Below are positions 1-10,115 of a stretch of DNA of 64,000 nt, piece after piece. How positions within the stretch are numbered: position 1 is the stretch's first letter; the number at the start of each line of letters is the position of its first letter. The notes beneath the pieces are model-generated. The model worked only from the letters and a program-made list of their open reading frames with translations. It had not been told where the DNA came from and made no database searches. Source of the stretch: a bacterium (lineage in GTDB: Bacteria > Desulfobacterota > JAPLJL01). Location of the stretch: assembly GCA_028713675.1 (NCBI GenBank), contig JAQTNV010000012.1, positions 6,228 through 70,227 on the forward strand. The letters are read 5' to 3'. A program made the position numbers and the translations under genes.

Positions 1-3000
1 CGGAACGCGGAGGGAGCAGGTGACCGTGGTCCCACTCTTCCGGCCCGGCTGGATATTCAAGGAAGCCCCGATGATCTTCGCGCGGTAATCCATGATCTGC
101 AGGCCCAGGCCCCGGTTAATTTTAAAATCTTCCTGAATCCCGACCCCGTTGTCGCTCACACTCAGGGTCAGCTTGTTTCTCACGACCGCAAGGCGGATCT
201 TTATCTGGCCGGCTTTCCCGTGCTTGATCGCGTTGCTGGTGGCTTCCTGGGCGATGTAATAAAGATTGGTGGAAACGATATTGTCATCCACCAGGACGCG
301 GCGCGGGCAGAGGAAAGCGCAGGAAACCTTGAAGATCCTCTCCAGGTTGGCCGAGAGCTGACGGAGCGAAACCATCAGCCCGTCGGCCCGGGGCTCGACC
401 GGGTTGACCCCCCGGGACAGGTCGCGGGACTGGGTGATGGCTTCGCTGATCAGCTTGGAGATTTTGGCCGCCTCCCGGGCTTCGGAGGGGCACTTGGCCG
501 CCAGCTTGTTTTCCAGGACTTTGTTCATGAATGAGATGGCGGCGAGATGCTGGCCCAGCCCGTCATGCAGGTCGTGGCCGATCCGCCTCCGCTCCCGGGC
601 GGCGATCTCCAGGATCTCCTTTTCCATCCGCTTGCGCTCGGTGATGTCGCGGATCGAGGCCAGGAACCCGGTGGGGTTTCCCGACGCGTCCTTTAAGAGC
701 GCGGCGTTTGCTTCTCCGATAAAATTGGTTCCTTTAATGCGGGAAAAGACCTGCTCCACATTTCGGACTACTTTGCCCTTGAAAATTTTATTAATATTTT
801 TCAGATTCTCCCGGTAGTCCTTGGGATCGGTAAGCGCCAAGGACACCTTGCCGATCAGGTCTTCCTTCTTGTCGGCCCCGAAAAGTTCGAGAGCGCGCTG
901 GGAGGCCGCGGTGATCCGCATTTTCAAGTCGGTGGAGACAATGGCGTCCGGGGAGGTCTCCACCAGCGTCCGGTAGAGTTCCTCCGATTCCTTGAGGGCC
1001 TCCTCCGCCCGTTTGCGCTCGGTCACGTCCCGGTTGATCGCGATCATGCCCTTGGGCCGGCCGTGAGCGTCCTTGATCAAGGCGGAACTGACTTCCGTGA
1101 CGATGACCTTTCCGTCCTTCCTCAATATCGGGTATTCATTGCCGCGGAGCGACCCGAGCCGGGCCGATTTCATCAGGTTGGAGCCGGCCCTTTCCCGATC
1201 TTTAGGTGAAACAAAATCCAGGGCCTTTTTGCCTAAAAATTCCTTTTCCGTTTTGTAACCGTACATCTCGTAAATTTTTCCGGTCGCGTAGGTGATCCGC
1301 CCTTCCATATCCAGCATGGCAATTACGTCCGGGGAGGTCTCGATCAGCGTCCGGTACATCTCCTCCGATTCCTTGAGGGCCATTTCCGCCCGCTTGCGCT
1401 CGGTGACGTCATGGATTGTGACCAGAAGCTCCTTGGGGTTTCCCCGGTCGTCCCGCAGCAGGGAGGCGCTGACCTCTCCGAAATAAGTGGTGCCGTCGAT
1501 CCTTTTGATGACGCGTTCCATGTTCCGGATTACTTGGGACTTCAGAATCTTGGCCAAATGCTTTTTTATCCCCGCGTGTTCACGGGAATCGGTAAAATCA
1601 AAAACGGGTTTCCCGATCAGATCCTTCTTCTCGCGGGCCCCCATGATCTCCAAGGCGCGCCGGGACACTTCCTTGATCCGTCCCTTGAGGTCGGTAACAA
1701 AAACGGCTTCGGGGGAGGTCTCCACCAGCGTCCGGTACCGCTCCTCAGACTCCCGGAGGGCCGTCTCCGACCGCTTGCGTTCGGTCACGTCGCGGGTGAT
1801 CCCCATCAGGGCTTTGGGGTTCCCCGCGGCATCCCGGAGAACGGAGGATCTTGATTCCACAATGATGGATGTCCCGTCTTTCCGGAACGCTTTATATTCC
1901 TGGCCCTGCATGGAACCTTCCTGGATCGCTTTCCGGAAATTGGCGATGGCTTTTCCCCGGTCCTGGGCAATAGTCAGTTCGGAAAACTTCTTCCCCAGGA
2001 ATTCCTTTTCGCTTTTGTAACCATACGTTTCAAACATTTTCGGGGACGCGTAAATTACCCGGCCCTCCAGATCCATTACCGTGATCACGTCCGGTAAGGT
2101 TTCCACTAATGTCCGATACAACTCCTCCGATTCCCGCAGGGCGTTCTCCGCCTTCCTCTGCTCGGTCACATCCCGGTTGATCGCGAGGATTGCTTTCGGC
2201 CTCCCTCCCGCGTCCCGGATCAGGGCGGAAGTGGTTTCCCAAATCGCCAGGCTGCCGTCCGGCAGGTGGATCGAGTACTCATTGCTCCGGTTGAATTCGC
2301 CCCGGTTCGCCCGGCGGATGTTGGCCTCCGCCTTTTCCCGGTCGGCGGGGTGCATCAAATCGGTCACCTTCTTCCCGATGAAATCCTCTTCCTTCTTGAC
2401 CCCGTGGGCCTCTTTCAGCCTGCGGTTCATGAACCGGATCCGTCCCTCGAGATCCAGGAGGCCGATCATGTTGGGGGAAGTTTCGACGAGGGTCCGGTAG
2501 AGTTCCTCCGACTCCTGCCGGGCCGCCTCGGCCTGCTTGCGCTCGGTCACGTCCCGGCCCACGCCGATCAAGCCCCAGGGCTCCCCATTGGCGTCCTTGA
2601 GCAGGGAAACGTTGACCTCTTCCACGAAAGTGGTCCCGTCTTTTCTTCGGTAAGTTATTTCCACATTCCGATAAGAACCCTCGTGGATGAGTTTTTCTCG
2701 ATACTGAACGATCGCTTCATGATCCAAGGGAGCAATGAATTCAAAGGTCTGATGCCCGATAATATCTTCCATTTTTTCCAGTTGCATTATTTTCAACGTG
2801 TTTCGGGAAACCGCCATAATCCGGCCTCCCAGGTCGGCAACCAACACCATGTCCGGGTTGGTTTCCATCAGGGTCCGATATAGTTCCTCCGATTCCCGGA
2901 GGGCCTTCTCCGCCCGCTGGCGCTCGGCGATTTCGGACCGGAGTTCCTGGTTGGCTTTTACCAATTCCACGGTCCTCATGGTCACCCGGGTTTCCATTTC

Positions 3001-3513
3001 GTCGTAGGCCTGCTTCAGTTTGGCCTCGGCATTCACGCGCGCGGTGATGTCCCGAGCCAGGCTCAGGACCGATACCACTTTACCGTCCTCGAAAAGCGGG
3101 ACCGCGTTGATCTCCAGCTCCAGGATCTGGCCATGGACTGTGCGGGTCCGGAGCTTCAAGCCGAAAACCGGGCGGCCTTCCTTCAGGTCTTCGGATACCC
3201 GGATCAGTTCCTCGAGGTTGTCGCCGGCGAAAAAATCCAGGAAACTTTTTTTCTGGAATTCCTCCAGGGACAACCCATGGACCTCGAGGGTCGCCGGATT
3301 GGCATCGAGAAAAAAACCATCCACGTCGTTGAGGTAGATGTAATCGGGGCTGTGCTGAAAGACCGTGCGATGCAGTTGCTCGCTCTTTTTCAGCTCTCCC
3401 TCAATGCGCTTGTATTCGATATCCCCCGCATTCTCCAGCCTGGCAAACCTTTTACGCAGGTTTTCCAGTTCCCGGATTAATTCTTCCTTGGATTTATCCT
3501 TGTCATTGATCAT
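1..3513 (-). CDS. Multi-PAS sensor histidine kinase (NarL-partner type), 3' end cut by window
   Basis: Cytoplasmic signalling kinase; no membrane segment or signal peptide is visible in the 1171 residues present. After an N-terminal charged coiled coil (about 1-35) come seven PAS domains starting near residues 41, 206, 333, 460, 586, 714 and 841, most opening with SEELYRTLVETSPD-like sequence and closing with RDVTERK-like sequence. A HisKA_3 helix follows with RRRIGHDLHDGLGQ (phospho-acceptor His near 983), then a HATPase domain with an N-box (EATSNAIKH) and G-box (DNGVGI). The HDLHDGLGQ motif places it with the DegS/NarX group, whose partners are NarL/FixJ-type response regulators; none is in the window, so a partner could lie just off the left edge. 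The ATG at 3513 is preceded by GGAGG-like sequence. Only the last few residues should be missing. The ligand is unknown. Confidence 0.93.
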   Translation of the reverse strand, partial: MINDKDKSKEELIRELENLRKRFARLENAGDIEYKRIEGELKKSEQLHRTVFQHSPDYIYLNDVDGFFLDANPATLEVHGLSLEEFQKKSFLDFFAGDNLEELIRVSEDLKEGRPVFGLKLRTRTVHGQILELEINAVPLFEDGKVVSVLSLARDITARVNAEAKLKQAYDEMETRVTMRTVELVKANQELRSEIAERQRAEKALRESEELYRTLMETNPDMVLVADLGGRIMAVSRNTLKIMQLEKMEDIIGHQTFEFIAPLDHEAIVQYREKLIHEGSYRNVEITYRRKDGTTFVEEVNVSLLKDANGEPWGLIGVGRDVTERKQAEAARQESEELYRTLVETSPNMIGLLDLEGRIRFMNRRLKEAHGVKKEEDFIGKKVTDLMHPADREKAEANIRRANRGEFNRSNEYSIHLPDGSLAIWETTSALIRDAGGRPKAILAINRDVTEQRKAENALRESEELYRTLVETLPDVITVMDLEGRVIYASPKMFETYGYKSEKEFLGKKFSELTIAQDRGKAIANFRKAIQEGSMQGQEYKAFRKDGTSIIVESRSSVLRDAAGNPKALMGITRDVTERKRSETALRESEERYRTLVETSPEAVFVTDLKGRIKEVSRRALEIMGAREKKDLIGKPVFDFTDSREHAGIKKHLAKILKSQVIRNMERVIKRIDGTTYFGEVSASLLRDDRGNPKELLVTIHDVTERKRAEMALKESEEMYRTLIETSPDVIAMLDMEGRITYATGKIYEMYGYKTEKEFLGKKALDFVSPKDRERAGSNLMKSARLGSLRGNEYPILRKDGKVIVTEVSSALIKDAHGRPKGMIAINRDVTERKRAEEALKESEELYRTLVETSPDAIVSTDLKMRITAASQRALELFGADKKEDLIGKVSLALTDPKDYRENLKNINKIFKGKVVRNVEQVFSRIKGTNFIGEANAALLKDASGNPTGFLASIRDITERKRMEKEILEIAARERRRIGHDLHDGLGQHLAAISFMNKVLENKLAAKCPSEAREAAKISKLISEAITQSRDLSRGVNPVEPRADGLMVSLRQLSANLERIFKVSCAFLCPRRVLVDDNIVSTNLYYIAQEATSNAIKHGKAGQIKIRLAVVRNKLTLSVSDNGVGIQEDFKINRGLGLQIMDYRAKIIGASLNIQPGRKSGTTVTCSLRVP

Positions 3514-3824
3514 GGGACCCCCTCCGCGAAAATCCTGGAGATTTGCTCAGAACCAAGCAGCAAAAATCCTCATTCCACCGGATATATTCACCCCTTATCT
3601 TATTGTCTTAAAGTTTCATAATAACAAACCGGGATTGGAGGTCAAGAAAACGGCAAATAAAAGCCGGCGGCGGGAAACCGGCCATAGCGGGAAACTGGAA
3701 AATATCCCTTTATATATATAATATTCATTATTATTAGAGGGTGTTCTGGTTTCTTCGTTAGGAAGGCATCGCATCAGCAAGCTGATGCACTCCATATTAA
3801 CGATTATAACCCGCGGGAGGAGAG
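3514..3824. other. Divergent intergenic region between the PAS kinase and ilvD
   Basis: This 311-base spacer must hold the promoters of the kinase (leftward) and the ilv operon (rightward). It is AT-rich around 3700-3740 and contains one REP-like hairpin at 3771-3788. No T-box, leader peptide or attenuator was recognised upstream of ilvD. ilvD has a clear GGAGG ribosome binding site just before 3825. Confidence 0.5.
3771..3795. repeat. REP-like hairpin, family A copy 1
   Basis: A perfect 8-bp inverted repeat, GCATCAGC-AA-GCTGATGC (3771-3788), followed by the tail ACTCCAT. The same architecture with different but complementary arms occurs near 12.6 and 20.6 kb. Confidence 0.8.
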
Positions 3825-5507
3825 ATGAAGAGAATCAGCAGGCGGATCACGGAGGGGATCGACCGGGCCCCGCATCGGGCCCTGCTGCACGCCACCGGGG
3901 TGGACCCCTGCCAGCTGGGCGAGCCCCTGGTCGGGATCGCCAGTTCCTTCAGCGACCTGGTGCCCGGGCATATCGGGATGCGCGAGCTCGAGCGTTTCAT
4001 CGAGCGCGGGATCGCCGGCGGCGGGGGTGTGCCTTTCGTCTTCGGCCTCCCGGCCATCTGCGACGGGATCGCCATGGGCCACCGGGGAATGCACTTTTCC
4101 CTGCCCTCCCGCGAGCTGATCGCCGACTCGGTGGAATCCGTGGCCGAGGCCCACGCCCTGGACGGCCTGGTCCTCCTGACCAACTGCGACAAGATCACCC
4201 CGGGGATGCTGATGGCCGCCGCCCGCCTGGACATCCCGGCCATCGTCGTCACCGCCGGCCCGATGATCTCCGGGCGCCTGGAGATGCGCCGCCTCGACCT
4301 GGTCCGCGACACCTTCGAGGCCGTGGGCCGGTGCCGGGGGGGAACGATGAGCGAGGATGAGGTCCACGCCCTCGAGCTCGAGGCCTGCCCGGGAGCCGGC
4401 GCCTGCCAGGGCCTTTATACCGCCAACTCGATGTCCATCCTGACCGAGGTGATGGGGATGAGCCTCCCCGGCTGCGGGACCGCCCTAGCCGCGAGTTCCC
4501 GGAAGCGCCGGATCGCCTACCGGAGCGGGCTCGAGATCGTCCGCCTGATCCGGGAGGGCGTTTCCGCGCGGAAAATCATGACCCCGGCGGCATTTCATAA
4601 CGCCATCCGGGTGGACATGGCCATGGGTGGGTCGACCAACACGATTCTCCATCTCCTGGCCATCGCTTCCGAGGCCCTGGTCCGGCTTCCCCTGGAAAAA
4701 TTCGACGAGATTTCCCGGAAGATCCCCCAGATCGCCTATATCCGGCCTTCGGGCGAACACTTCCTGGAAGATTTGGATGCGGCCGGCGGGGTGCCGGCCC
4801 TCCTCCACCGATTGAAAGACAAGATCGAGGACAACCCCACCGTTTCGGGGCTCCGGATGAAGGAGATCGCCCGGAAATTCCGCCCCCATGAGGACCAGGT
4901 GGTCCGTCCCCTGAACAAGGCCTACCGGCCCGACGGCGGGATCGCGATTCTCCGGGGCAACCTGGCCCCGGAGGGTGCGGTGGTCAAGCAGGCCTCCGTC
5001 TCCAATAAAATGATGCGTTTCACCGGGAAGGCCCGGGTCTTCAATTCCGAGGATGAAGCGAGCCTCGCGATCAAGGCCAGGCGGATCCGGCCCGGGGACG
5101 TGGTGGTCGTCCGCTACGAGGGCCCGAAGGGCGGCCCCGGGATGCGGGAGATGCTCGAGCCCACCTCCGCGATCGTGGGGATGGGGCTTTCCGACTCGGT
5201 CGCCCTGATCACCGACGGGCGCTTCTCCGGCGGGACCCGCGGCCCCTGCCTGGGGCACGTCTCGCCCGAGGCCCAGGCGGGCGGCCCGATCGCCCTGATC
5301 CGGCCCGGCGACCTGATCGAGATCGATATCCCCGGGCGCCGGCTCGAGCTCAAGGTCGACCCGAAAATCCTCGCGGAAAGAAGGAAAAAATGGCAGGCCC
5401 CCCCGCCCCGTTTCCAGCGGGGCTGGCTCGCCCGCTACACCGCCCTGGTGACCTCGGCGTCCACGGGGGCGATTCTTGAGCCGCCGGACCAAAAGCCGAA
5501 AGCATAG
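3825..5507 (+). CDS. ilvD: Dihydroxy-acid dehydratase
   Basis: Catalyses the dehydration of 2,3-dihydroxy-isovalerate and 2,3-dihydroxy-3-methylvalerate to the 2-keto acids of valine and isoleucine synthesis. The 560 residues carry the family motifs NCDKITPGM (Cys 121), [10 protein letters not shown] (Cys 188 and Cys 194) and [11 protein letters not shown] near the C-terminus. The early segment reads VPGH, as in the E. coli enzyme, rather than the TPCN seen in [2Fe-2S] plant and cyanobacterial types, so a [4Fe-4S] cluster is inferred. It is the first gene of the ilv-psd-pss-leuA cluster, 179 bases before ilvB. The stop codon lies inside a heptamer repeat array, so the last few residues (after about 555) are repeat-encoded. 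Confidence 0.97.
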   Translation: MKRISRRITEGIDRAPHRALLHATGVDPCQLGEPLVGIASSFSDLVPGHIGMRELERFIERGIAGGGGVPFVFGLPAICDGIAMGHRGMHFSLPSRELIADSVESVAEAHALDGLVLLTNCDKITPGMLMAAARLDIPAIVVTAGPMISGRLEMRRLDLVRDTFEAVGRCRGGTMSEDEVHALELEACPGAGACQGLYTANSMSILTEVMGMSLPGCGTALAASSRKRRIAYRSGLEIVRLIREGVSARKIMTPAAFHNAIRVDMAMGGSTNTILHLLAIASEALVRLPLEKFDEISRKIPQIAYIRPSGEHFLEDLDAAGGVPALLHRLKDKIEDNPTVSGLRMKEIARKFRPHEDQVVRPLNKAYRPDGGIAILRGNLAPEGAVVKQASVSNKMMRFTGKARVFNSEDEASLAIKARRIRPGDVVVVRYEGPKGGPGMREMLEPTSAIVGMGLSDSVALITDGRFSGGTRGPCLGHVSPEAQAGGPIALIRPGDLIEIDIPGRRLELKVDPKILAERRKKWQAPPPRFQRGWLARYTALVTSASTGAILEPPDQKPKA

Positions 5508-5538
5508 AGCATAGGGCAAAGGGCATAGAGCGTAAAAG
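5501..5538. repeat. Heptamer array, GCATAG family, overlapping the ilvD stop codon
   Basis: Reads as consecutive 7-mers AGCATAG, AGCATAG, GGCAAAG, GGCATAG, AGCGTAA. The ilvD TAG stop is within the first unit. Confidence 0.85.
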
Positions 5539-5686
5539 ACCAACTTGTTTCGGCCCTGCTCCCTGCAACCCGCCGCCAGCGTGGCTGTTTCGACCGCTCA
5601 ACCGCTCGGATCAACCGGAAAGGCCCTGCGACTTGATTCTCCAAGGGAATTAGGTATTTAATATCTATTTACGGGGGACATTTCTC

Positions 5687-7369
5687 ATGAAAAAAACCGG
5701 GGCGCAGATTTTAGTTGATTGCCTAGTTAAAGAAGGGGTGGACACCATCTTCGGTTATCCCGGCGGGGCGGTCCTGACCATTTATGACGCCCTTTACCAT
5801 TCCCCCCTCCGGCACATCCTGGTGCGCCACGAGCAGGGCGCCGTGCACGCCGCCGACGGCTACGCCCGGGCCAGCGGCAAGCCCGGCGTGGTGGTGGTCA
5901 CCAGCGGCCCCGGCGCCACCAATACCGTGACCGGCATCGCCACCGCGGCGATGGACAGCTCGCCCCTGGTGGTTTTCTCCGGCCAGGTCAACACCCCCCT
6001 GATCGGGAACGACGCCTTCCAGGAGGCGGACATCGTGGGCATCACCCGCCCCTGCACCAAGAACAATTACCTGGTCAAGGACGTGAAAACCCTGGCCCCC
6101 ATCATCCGGGAGGCCTTTTACCTGGCCCGGACCGGACGCCCGGGCCCGGTCCTGATCGACATCCCCAAAGACATCCAGGCCCAGTCCACCGATTACGTTT
6201 TCCCCAGGCAGGTCGTGCCCCGGGGTTACCACCCCACCTACGACGGTCATCCCGGGCAGATCCAGCGTTGTCTCGAGCTGCTCGCGACCGCTGAGCGGCC
6301 GGTGCTTTACGTCGGCGGGGGGGTAATCCTTTCCGGGGCCGCGCCCGAGATCCTGAAGTTCGCCGAAGCGGAAAACATCCCCGTCACCATGACCCTGATG
6401 GGGCTCGGAGGGTTCCCGGGCTCCCACCGGCTTTCCCTCGGGATGCTCGGGATGCACGGCACCTACTGGGCCAACCTGGCGGTCACCGAATGCGACCTCC
6501 TGATCGGGATCGGGGCCCGCTTCGACGACCGGGTGACGGGCAAGATCAACGAGTTCGCCCCCCTGGCCAAGAAGGTTCACATCGACATCGACCCCACCTC
6601 GATCTCCAAAAGCGTCAAGGTCCACCTCCCGATCGTCGGCGACGTCAAGCATGTCCTCCGGCAGCTCCTGGCGGACGCTCCCCGGCCCCGGGCGGAGATC
6701 GCCAGGGCCCGGCAGAAATGGCTCAAGCGGATCGCGGAATGGAAAAAGGACAAGCCCCTTTCCTACCGGCACGGAAAAATGATCAAGCCCCAGGCCGTGG
6801 TGGAGGCGCTCTGCCGGGCGACCAAAGGCGATGCGATCATCACCACCGAGGTCGGGCAGAACCAGATGTGGACCGCGCTTTTTTACGAATTCAATCATCC
6901 CCGCCAGCTGATCACCTCGGGCGGTCTCGGCACCATGGGTTTCGGCCTGCCCGCCGCGATCGGGGCCCAGGCCGCTTTCCCGGGAAAAACCGTCATCGAC
7001 ATCGCCGGCGACGGTTCGATCCAGATGAACATCCAGGAGCTCGCCACCGCGGTCCAGCACAAATTGCCGGTCAAGGTGGCCATCCTGAACAACGGTTTTC
7101 TGGGCATGGTCCGCCAGTGGCAGAAGCTCTTTTACGGCGGCCGCTACTCCCACTCCCGGATGGATGTCTCCCCCGATTTCGTCAAGCTGGCCGAGGCCTA
7201 CGGGGCCACCGGTCTCCGGGCCCAACTGCCCGCGGAGGTCGAGCCGGTGATCGCGAAAGCCCTGAAGACCAAAGGCCCGGTGATCATGGACTTCGTGGTG
7301 GAGCCGGAAGAGGATGTTTCCCCGATGGTGCCGGCCGGGGAGGCGATCAACAAGATGATCCTGTTGTAG
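5687..7369 (+). CDS. ilvB: Acetolactate synthase large (catalytic) subunit
   Basis: ThDP-dependent condensation of pyruvate with pyruvate or 2-ketobutyrate, the first common step of valine/leucine and isoleucine synthesis. The 560-residue length is typical. The N-terminal ThDP pyrimidine-binding domain has the catalytic glutamate in [16 protein letters not shown] (about residues 45-60). A central FAD/ADP-binding domain follows. The C-terminal pyrophosphate domain has the GDGS...ILNN metal/ThDP motif (about 443-471) and the family segment [18 protein letters not shown] ribosome binding site precedes the ATG. The regulatory subunit follows 109 bases downstream. Its stop codon abuts a heptamer array. 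Confidence 0.97.
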   Translation: MKKTGAQILVDCLVKEGVDTIFGYPGGAVLTIYDALYHSPLRHILVRHEQGAVHAADGYARASGKPGVVVVTSGPGATNTVTGIATAAMDSSPLVVFSGQVNTPLIGNDAFQEADIVGITRPCTKNNYLVKDVKTLAPIIREAFYLARTGRPGPVLIDIPKDIQAQSTDYVFPRQVVPRGYHPTYDGHPGQIQRCLELLATAERPVLYVGGGVILSGAAPEILKFAEAENIPVTMTLMGLGGFPGSHRLSLGMLGMHGTYWANLAVTECDLLIGIGARFDDRVTGKINEFAPLAKKVHIDIDPTSISKSVKVHLPIVGDVKHVLRQLLADAPRPRAEIARARQKWLKRIAEWKKDKPLSYRHGKMIKPQAVVEALCRATKGDAIITTEVGQNQMWTALFYEFNHPRQLITSGGLGTMGFGLPAAIGAQAAFPGKTVIDIAGDGSIQMNIQELATAVQHKLPVKVAILNNGFLGMVRQWQKLFYGGRYSHSRMDVSPDFVKLAEAYGATGLRAQLPAEVEPVIAKALKTKGPVIMDFVVEPEEDVSPMVPAGEAINKMILL

Positions 7370-7440
7370 CATAGGGCATAGCCTCCGGCCCGTAGGGCCT
7401 ACGGCCCGGAGGGGGCAAAGCGCAGAGAGCATAGAAAGTC
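7367..7440. repeat. Heptamer array with GC-rich hairpin after ilvB
   Basis: Starts at the ilvB TAG (TAGCATAGGGCATAG...). It contains a near-perfect inverted repeat (CCTCCGG...CCGGAGG, about 7381-7411), then resumes with GGCAAAGCGCAGAGAGCATAG. The hairpin could act on the mRNA, but there is no T-tract for a standard terminator. Confidence 0.75.
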
Positions 7441-7478
7441 AGGAAAAAAGTAATGCCGGAAAAACTGAGGATATAAAA

Positions 7479-8000
7479 ATGCGAAAACATACCATCTCGG
7501 TTCTCGTCGAAAACCAATTCGGGGTCCTGGCCAAGGTAGCGGGGATGTTTTCCGCCCGGGGCTACAACATCGAGAGCCTGTCGGTGGCCGAGACCCTCGA
7601 CCCCACCATCTCCCGGATGACCATCGTCACCCGGGGCGACGACCCGATCATCGAGCAGATCACCAAGCATTTGAACAAGCTCGTCCCGGTGATCAAGGTC
7701 AGCGACCTGACCGGAACCCCTCACATCGACCGGGAGATGGCCCTGATCAAGGTCGAGGCCAAGGAAAAGAACCGGGCCGAGATCCTGCGGATCGCGGAGA
7801 TCTTCCGGGGCAAGATCGTGGATGTTTCCCCCACCTCCTTCGTGATCGAGGTGACCGGCGATGACGAAAAGATCACGGCCTTCCTCGCCCTCCTGAAACC
7901 GCTGGGGATCAAGGAGATCGGCCGCTCCGGCAAGGTCGCGATGGGGAGAGGACCGAAAACCGCCGGGGTGGAGCCGAACGGGGAGAAAGAAGGTGGTTAG
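7479..8000 (+). CDS. ilvN: Acetolactate synthase small (regulatory) subunit
   Basis: Regulatory partner of IlvB that in this family binds valine through an ACT domain and stimulates the catalytic subunit. The N-terminal ACT domain (about residues 3-78) begins [21 protein letters not shown] and contains the RGYNIESL and SRMTIV segments usual for IlvN/IlvH. The C-terminal domain (about 85-160) matches the small-subunit C-terminal family with SFVIEVTG. At 173 residues the length is typical. A GAGGA site lies 8 bases before the ATG. The end (after about 163) is a variable charged tail. Direct ATTGACG heptamers follow the stop codon. Confidence 0.96.
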   Translation: MRKHTISVLVENQFGVLAKVAGMFSARGYNIESLSVAETLDPTISRMTIVTRGDDPIIEQITKHLNKLVPVIKVSDLTGTPHIDREMALIKVEAKEKNRAEILRIAEIFRGKIVDVSPTSFVIEVTGDDEKITAFLALLKPLGIKEIGRSGKVAMGRGPKTAGVEPNGEKEGG

Positions 8001-8190
8001 AAAATTGACGATTGACGATTGACGATTGGAATAAAATAGTAAACATGCCAAAGACAAGCGTGAAGTGATTAAATAAGGGAAGGCTTTTTTGTAAATAATG
8101 CCAATCCATATATTGGGTATTAATGATTTTCATTCGTCAATCTATTTATCCCGAGGTCTTGCGAGGGACAATCGTCATTCGTCAATTTAA
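8001..8190. repeat. ATTGACG heptamer array and its inverted partner between ilvN and ilvC
   Basis: Three tandem ATTGACG units (8004-8024) follow the ilvN stop. The opposite-strand words ATTCGTCAAT occur at about 8132-8140 and 8176-8186, just before the ilvC ribosome binding site. The two halves could pair in RNA across about 170 bases. Confidence 0.7.
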
Positions 8191-8209
8191 ATAAGGAAGG
8201 GAGGAGCAG

Positions 8210-9235
8210 ATGAAGGTATACCACGACCAGGACGCCAATTTGAAAGTATTCCAGGGCAAGAAAGTCGGGATCATCGGATACGGGAGCCAGGGCCACGCCC
8301 AGGCCCAGAACCTGCGGGACAGCGGGATCACGGTTCTGGTGGCCCAGCGGCCCGGCGGACCCAATTTCCGTTTAGCCAAGGAACACGGTTTCAACCCGGC
8401 TTCCGCGGCCGAAGTCGCCCGGCAATGCGATGTCCTCCAGATCCTGGTTCCCGACGAGCGGCAGGCCGGCATCTATGAGATGGAAATAAAGCCCGCGCTC
8501 AAGCGGGGAAAGACCCTGATGTTTTCCCATGGGTTCAGCATCCACTTCGGACAGATCGTACCCCCGCCGGAGGTGGACGTGATCATGGTCGCTCCCAAGG
8601 GGCCGGGCCACCTGGTCCGGCACGAATACGTCGAGGGGCGCGGGGTGCCCGCTCTGATCGCCATCCAGCAGAACCCCTCCAAGAAGGCCAAGCAGACGGC
8701 CCTGGCCTACGCCCGGGGGATCGGCGCGACCCGGGCCGGGGTCCTGGAAACCACTTTCCGGGAGGAAACCGAGACCGATCTTTTCGGCGAACAGGCCGTG
8801 CTCTGCGGCGGATTGACCCAGCTGATGCTGGCCGGCTTCGAAACCCTGGTCGAGGCCGGTTACGCCCCGGAGATGGCTTACTTCGAGTGCATCCACGAGA
8901 TGAAGCTCATCATCGACCTGATTTACTCCGGGGGCATCGCCAAGATGCGCGACTCGATCAGCAACACCGCCCGCTATGGCGATCTGACCCGCGGTTCCCG
9001 GATCATCAACGAGTCCGTGCGGGAGGAAATGTGGGAGACCCTCTCCCAGATTCAGAACGGCGAATTCGCCCGGGAATGGATCCTGGAAAACCAGGCCGGC
9101 CGCCCGGTCTTCAACGCCCTTTCCCGGGAGGGGGAAGCCCACCTCGCGGAAAAGGTCGGGGTCGAACTCCGGAAGCTGATGCCCTGGATGAAATCCGCAC
9201 CGGCGGGAGCGAAGAAACAAAAAAGCAGCAAGTAG
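8210..9235 (+). CDS. ilvC: Ketol-acid reductoisomerase (NADP+)
   Basis: Mg-dependent isomerisation and NADPH reduction of acetolactate or acetohydroxybutyrate. The 341 residues match a class I (short) KARI. The Rossmann motif [17 protein letters not shown] is at about 24-40. The cofactor loop RPGGPN follows the second strand. The metal-binding segment [14 protein letters not shown], the [17 protein letters not shown] helix and the SNTARYGD motif form the knotted C-terminal domain. The start is set by GGGAGGAG seven bases upstream. The C-terminal tail (KKQKSSK) runs into a heptamer-type repeat. It is the fourth gene of the ilv cluster, before psd. Confidence 0.97.
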   Translation: MKVYHDQDANLKVFQGKKVGIIGYGSQGHAQAQNLRDSGITVLVAQRPGGPNFRLAKEHGFNPASAAEVARQCDVLQILVPDERQAGIYEMEIKPALKRGKTLMFSHGFSIHFGQIVPPPEVDVIMVAPKGPGHLVRHEYVEGRGVPALIAIQQNPSKKAKQTALAYARGIGATRAGVLETTFREETETDLFGEQAVLCGGLTQLMLAGFETLVEAGYAPEMAYFECIHEMKLIIDLIYSGGIAKMRDSISNTARYGDLTRGSRIINESVREEMWETLSQIQNGEFAREWILENQAGRPVFNALSREGEAHLAEKVGVELRKLMPWMKSAPAGAKKQKSSK

Positions 9236-9420
9236 CAGGTAACCGGTAACCGGAAAAAGAAGGTGGCTGGGTTGCTGGGTGGTTAGGTAGTTCGAAAACA
9301 ACGTACCTAACGAACCGAACGTTCTTAACGAGAAGGACCAGATAGACCAGATGGACGAGGCAGACAAAACAGACGCTCTGAACTCTATGCTCTATGCCCT
9401 ATGCCTATAACCTATGACCT
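9236..9420. repeat. Mixed heptamer arrays between ilvC and psd
   Basis: Several 7-bp-period blocks lie in tandem: GGTAACC GGTAACC GGAAAAA; GGCTGGG TTGCTGG GTGGTTA GGTAGTT; an AGACCAGAT-type block; and CTCTATG CTCTATG CCCTATG, the complement of the GCATAG family. No gene is seen in this spacer. Confidence 0.75.
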
Positions 9421-9428
9421 TATGTTAA

Positions 9429-10115
9429 ATGGATAACACCTGTTCGCAAAAAACCAAGGCCGTGGTTGAGACCCGGGAGGATTTTCATTTTCCTTTCGCC
9501 CGGGAGGGTTTTTTTCTCATCGGGATCGGCCTGGCCGGGGTGGCTTGCGGTCTTTTCCTTAAATTCTACGGCTTCGCGGGGGTTTTCCTCCTCTTTACCC
9601 TTTTCTCGCTTTATTTTTTCCGCGACCCGCGCCGCTGCCTGAAGATCGGCCCGGAGATCATCATTTCCCCGGCGGACGGGAGGATCATCGAGGTCGGCCG
9701 GATCCGGGAAGACAACTTCCTCAAGGCCGAGGTGAACTGGGTGGTGATCTTCATGTCCCCCCTGAACGTGCACGTCAACCGCGCCCCGGTCACCGGCCGG
9801 GTTTTCGGGAAGGAAAAAAGCGGCCGGGCCTACCTGGTCGCCTCCCGGCCGGAGGCGGCGCGCCGGAATGTCCAGGTTTCCCTGGCCTTCCGGATGGAAA
9901 ACGGACGCGGGGTGATGATCAAGCAGATCGTGGGCGCGGTGGCCCGCCGGATTGTCTGTCACCCGCAGGTGGGCGATAATCTTAGGCAGGGAGAGCGGAT
10001 CGGCCTGATCCGCTTCGGCTCCCGGGTGGAAATTTTCCTGCCCGACCCGGTCCGGATCAAAGTCCGGCCGGGCGACCTGGTCCGGGGCGGGGAAACCATA
10101 ATCGGAGAATGGTAA
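9429..10115 (+). CDS. psd: Phosphatidylserine decarboxylase proenzyme (short form)
   Basis: Makes phosphatidylethanolamine from phosphatidylserine at the inner membrane. The 228 residues match the short (about 210-230) PSD family. Two hydrophobic segments at about residues 25-60 anchor the protein. The core has SPADGRIIEVG, the MSPLNVHVNRAPVTG substrate/catalytic segment, and near the C-terminus the self-cleavage site in RFGSRVEIFLP, where the serine becomes the pyruvoyl group of the small chain. The start has only a weak ribosome binding site, so an alternative start nearby is possible. The TAA stop overlaps the pssA start as TAATG, which indicates translational coupling of the two consecutive steps. 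Confidence 0.95.
   Translation: MDNTCSQKTKAVVETREDFHFPFAREGFFLIGIGLAGVACGLFLKFYGFAGVFLLFTLFSLYFFRDPRRCLKIGPEIIISPADGRIIEVGRIREDNFLKAEVNWVVIFMSPLNVHVNRAPVTGRVFGKEKSGRAYLVASRPEAARRNVQVSLAFRMENGRGVMIKQIVGAVARRIVCHPQVGDNLRQGERIGLIRFGSRVEIFLPDPVRIKVRPGDLVRGGETIIGEW

Noticed and set aside
220-3721. A series of plus-strand ORFs of 60-205 codons across the first 3.7 kb
   Set aside because: They are antisense shadows of the minus-strand PAS kinase. Their repeated Ser/Arg-rich translations come from the PAS repeats.
3514-3824. Searched for a T-box, leader peptide or riboswitch before ilvD
   Set aside because: No T-box core sequence, no run of Ile/Leu/Val codons in a short ORF, and no attenuator hairpin with a T-tract was found.
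5501-5538. Short regular repeats considered as a CRISPR array
   Set aside because: Repeat units are 7 bases with no unique spacers and no cas genes in the window.
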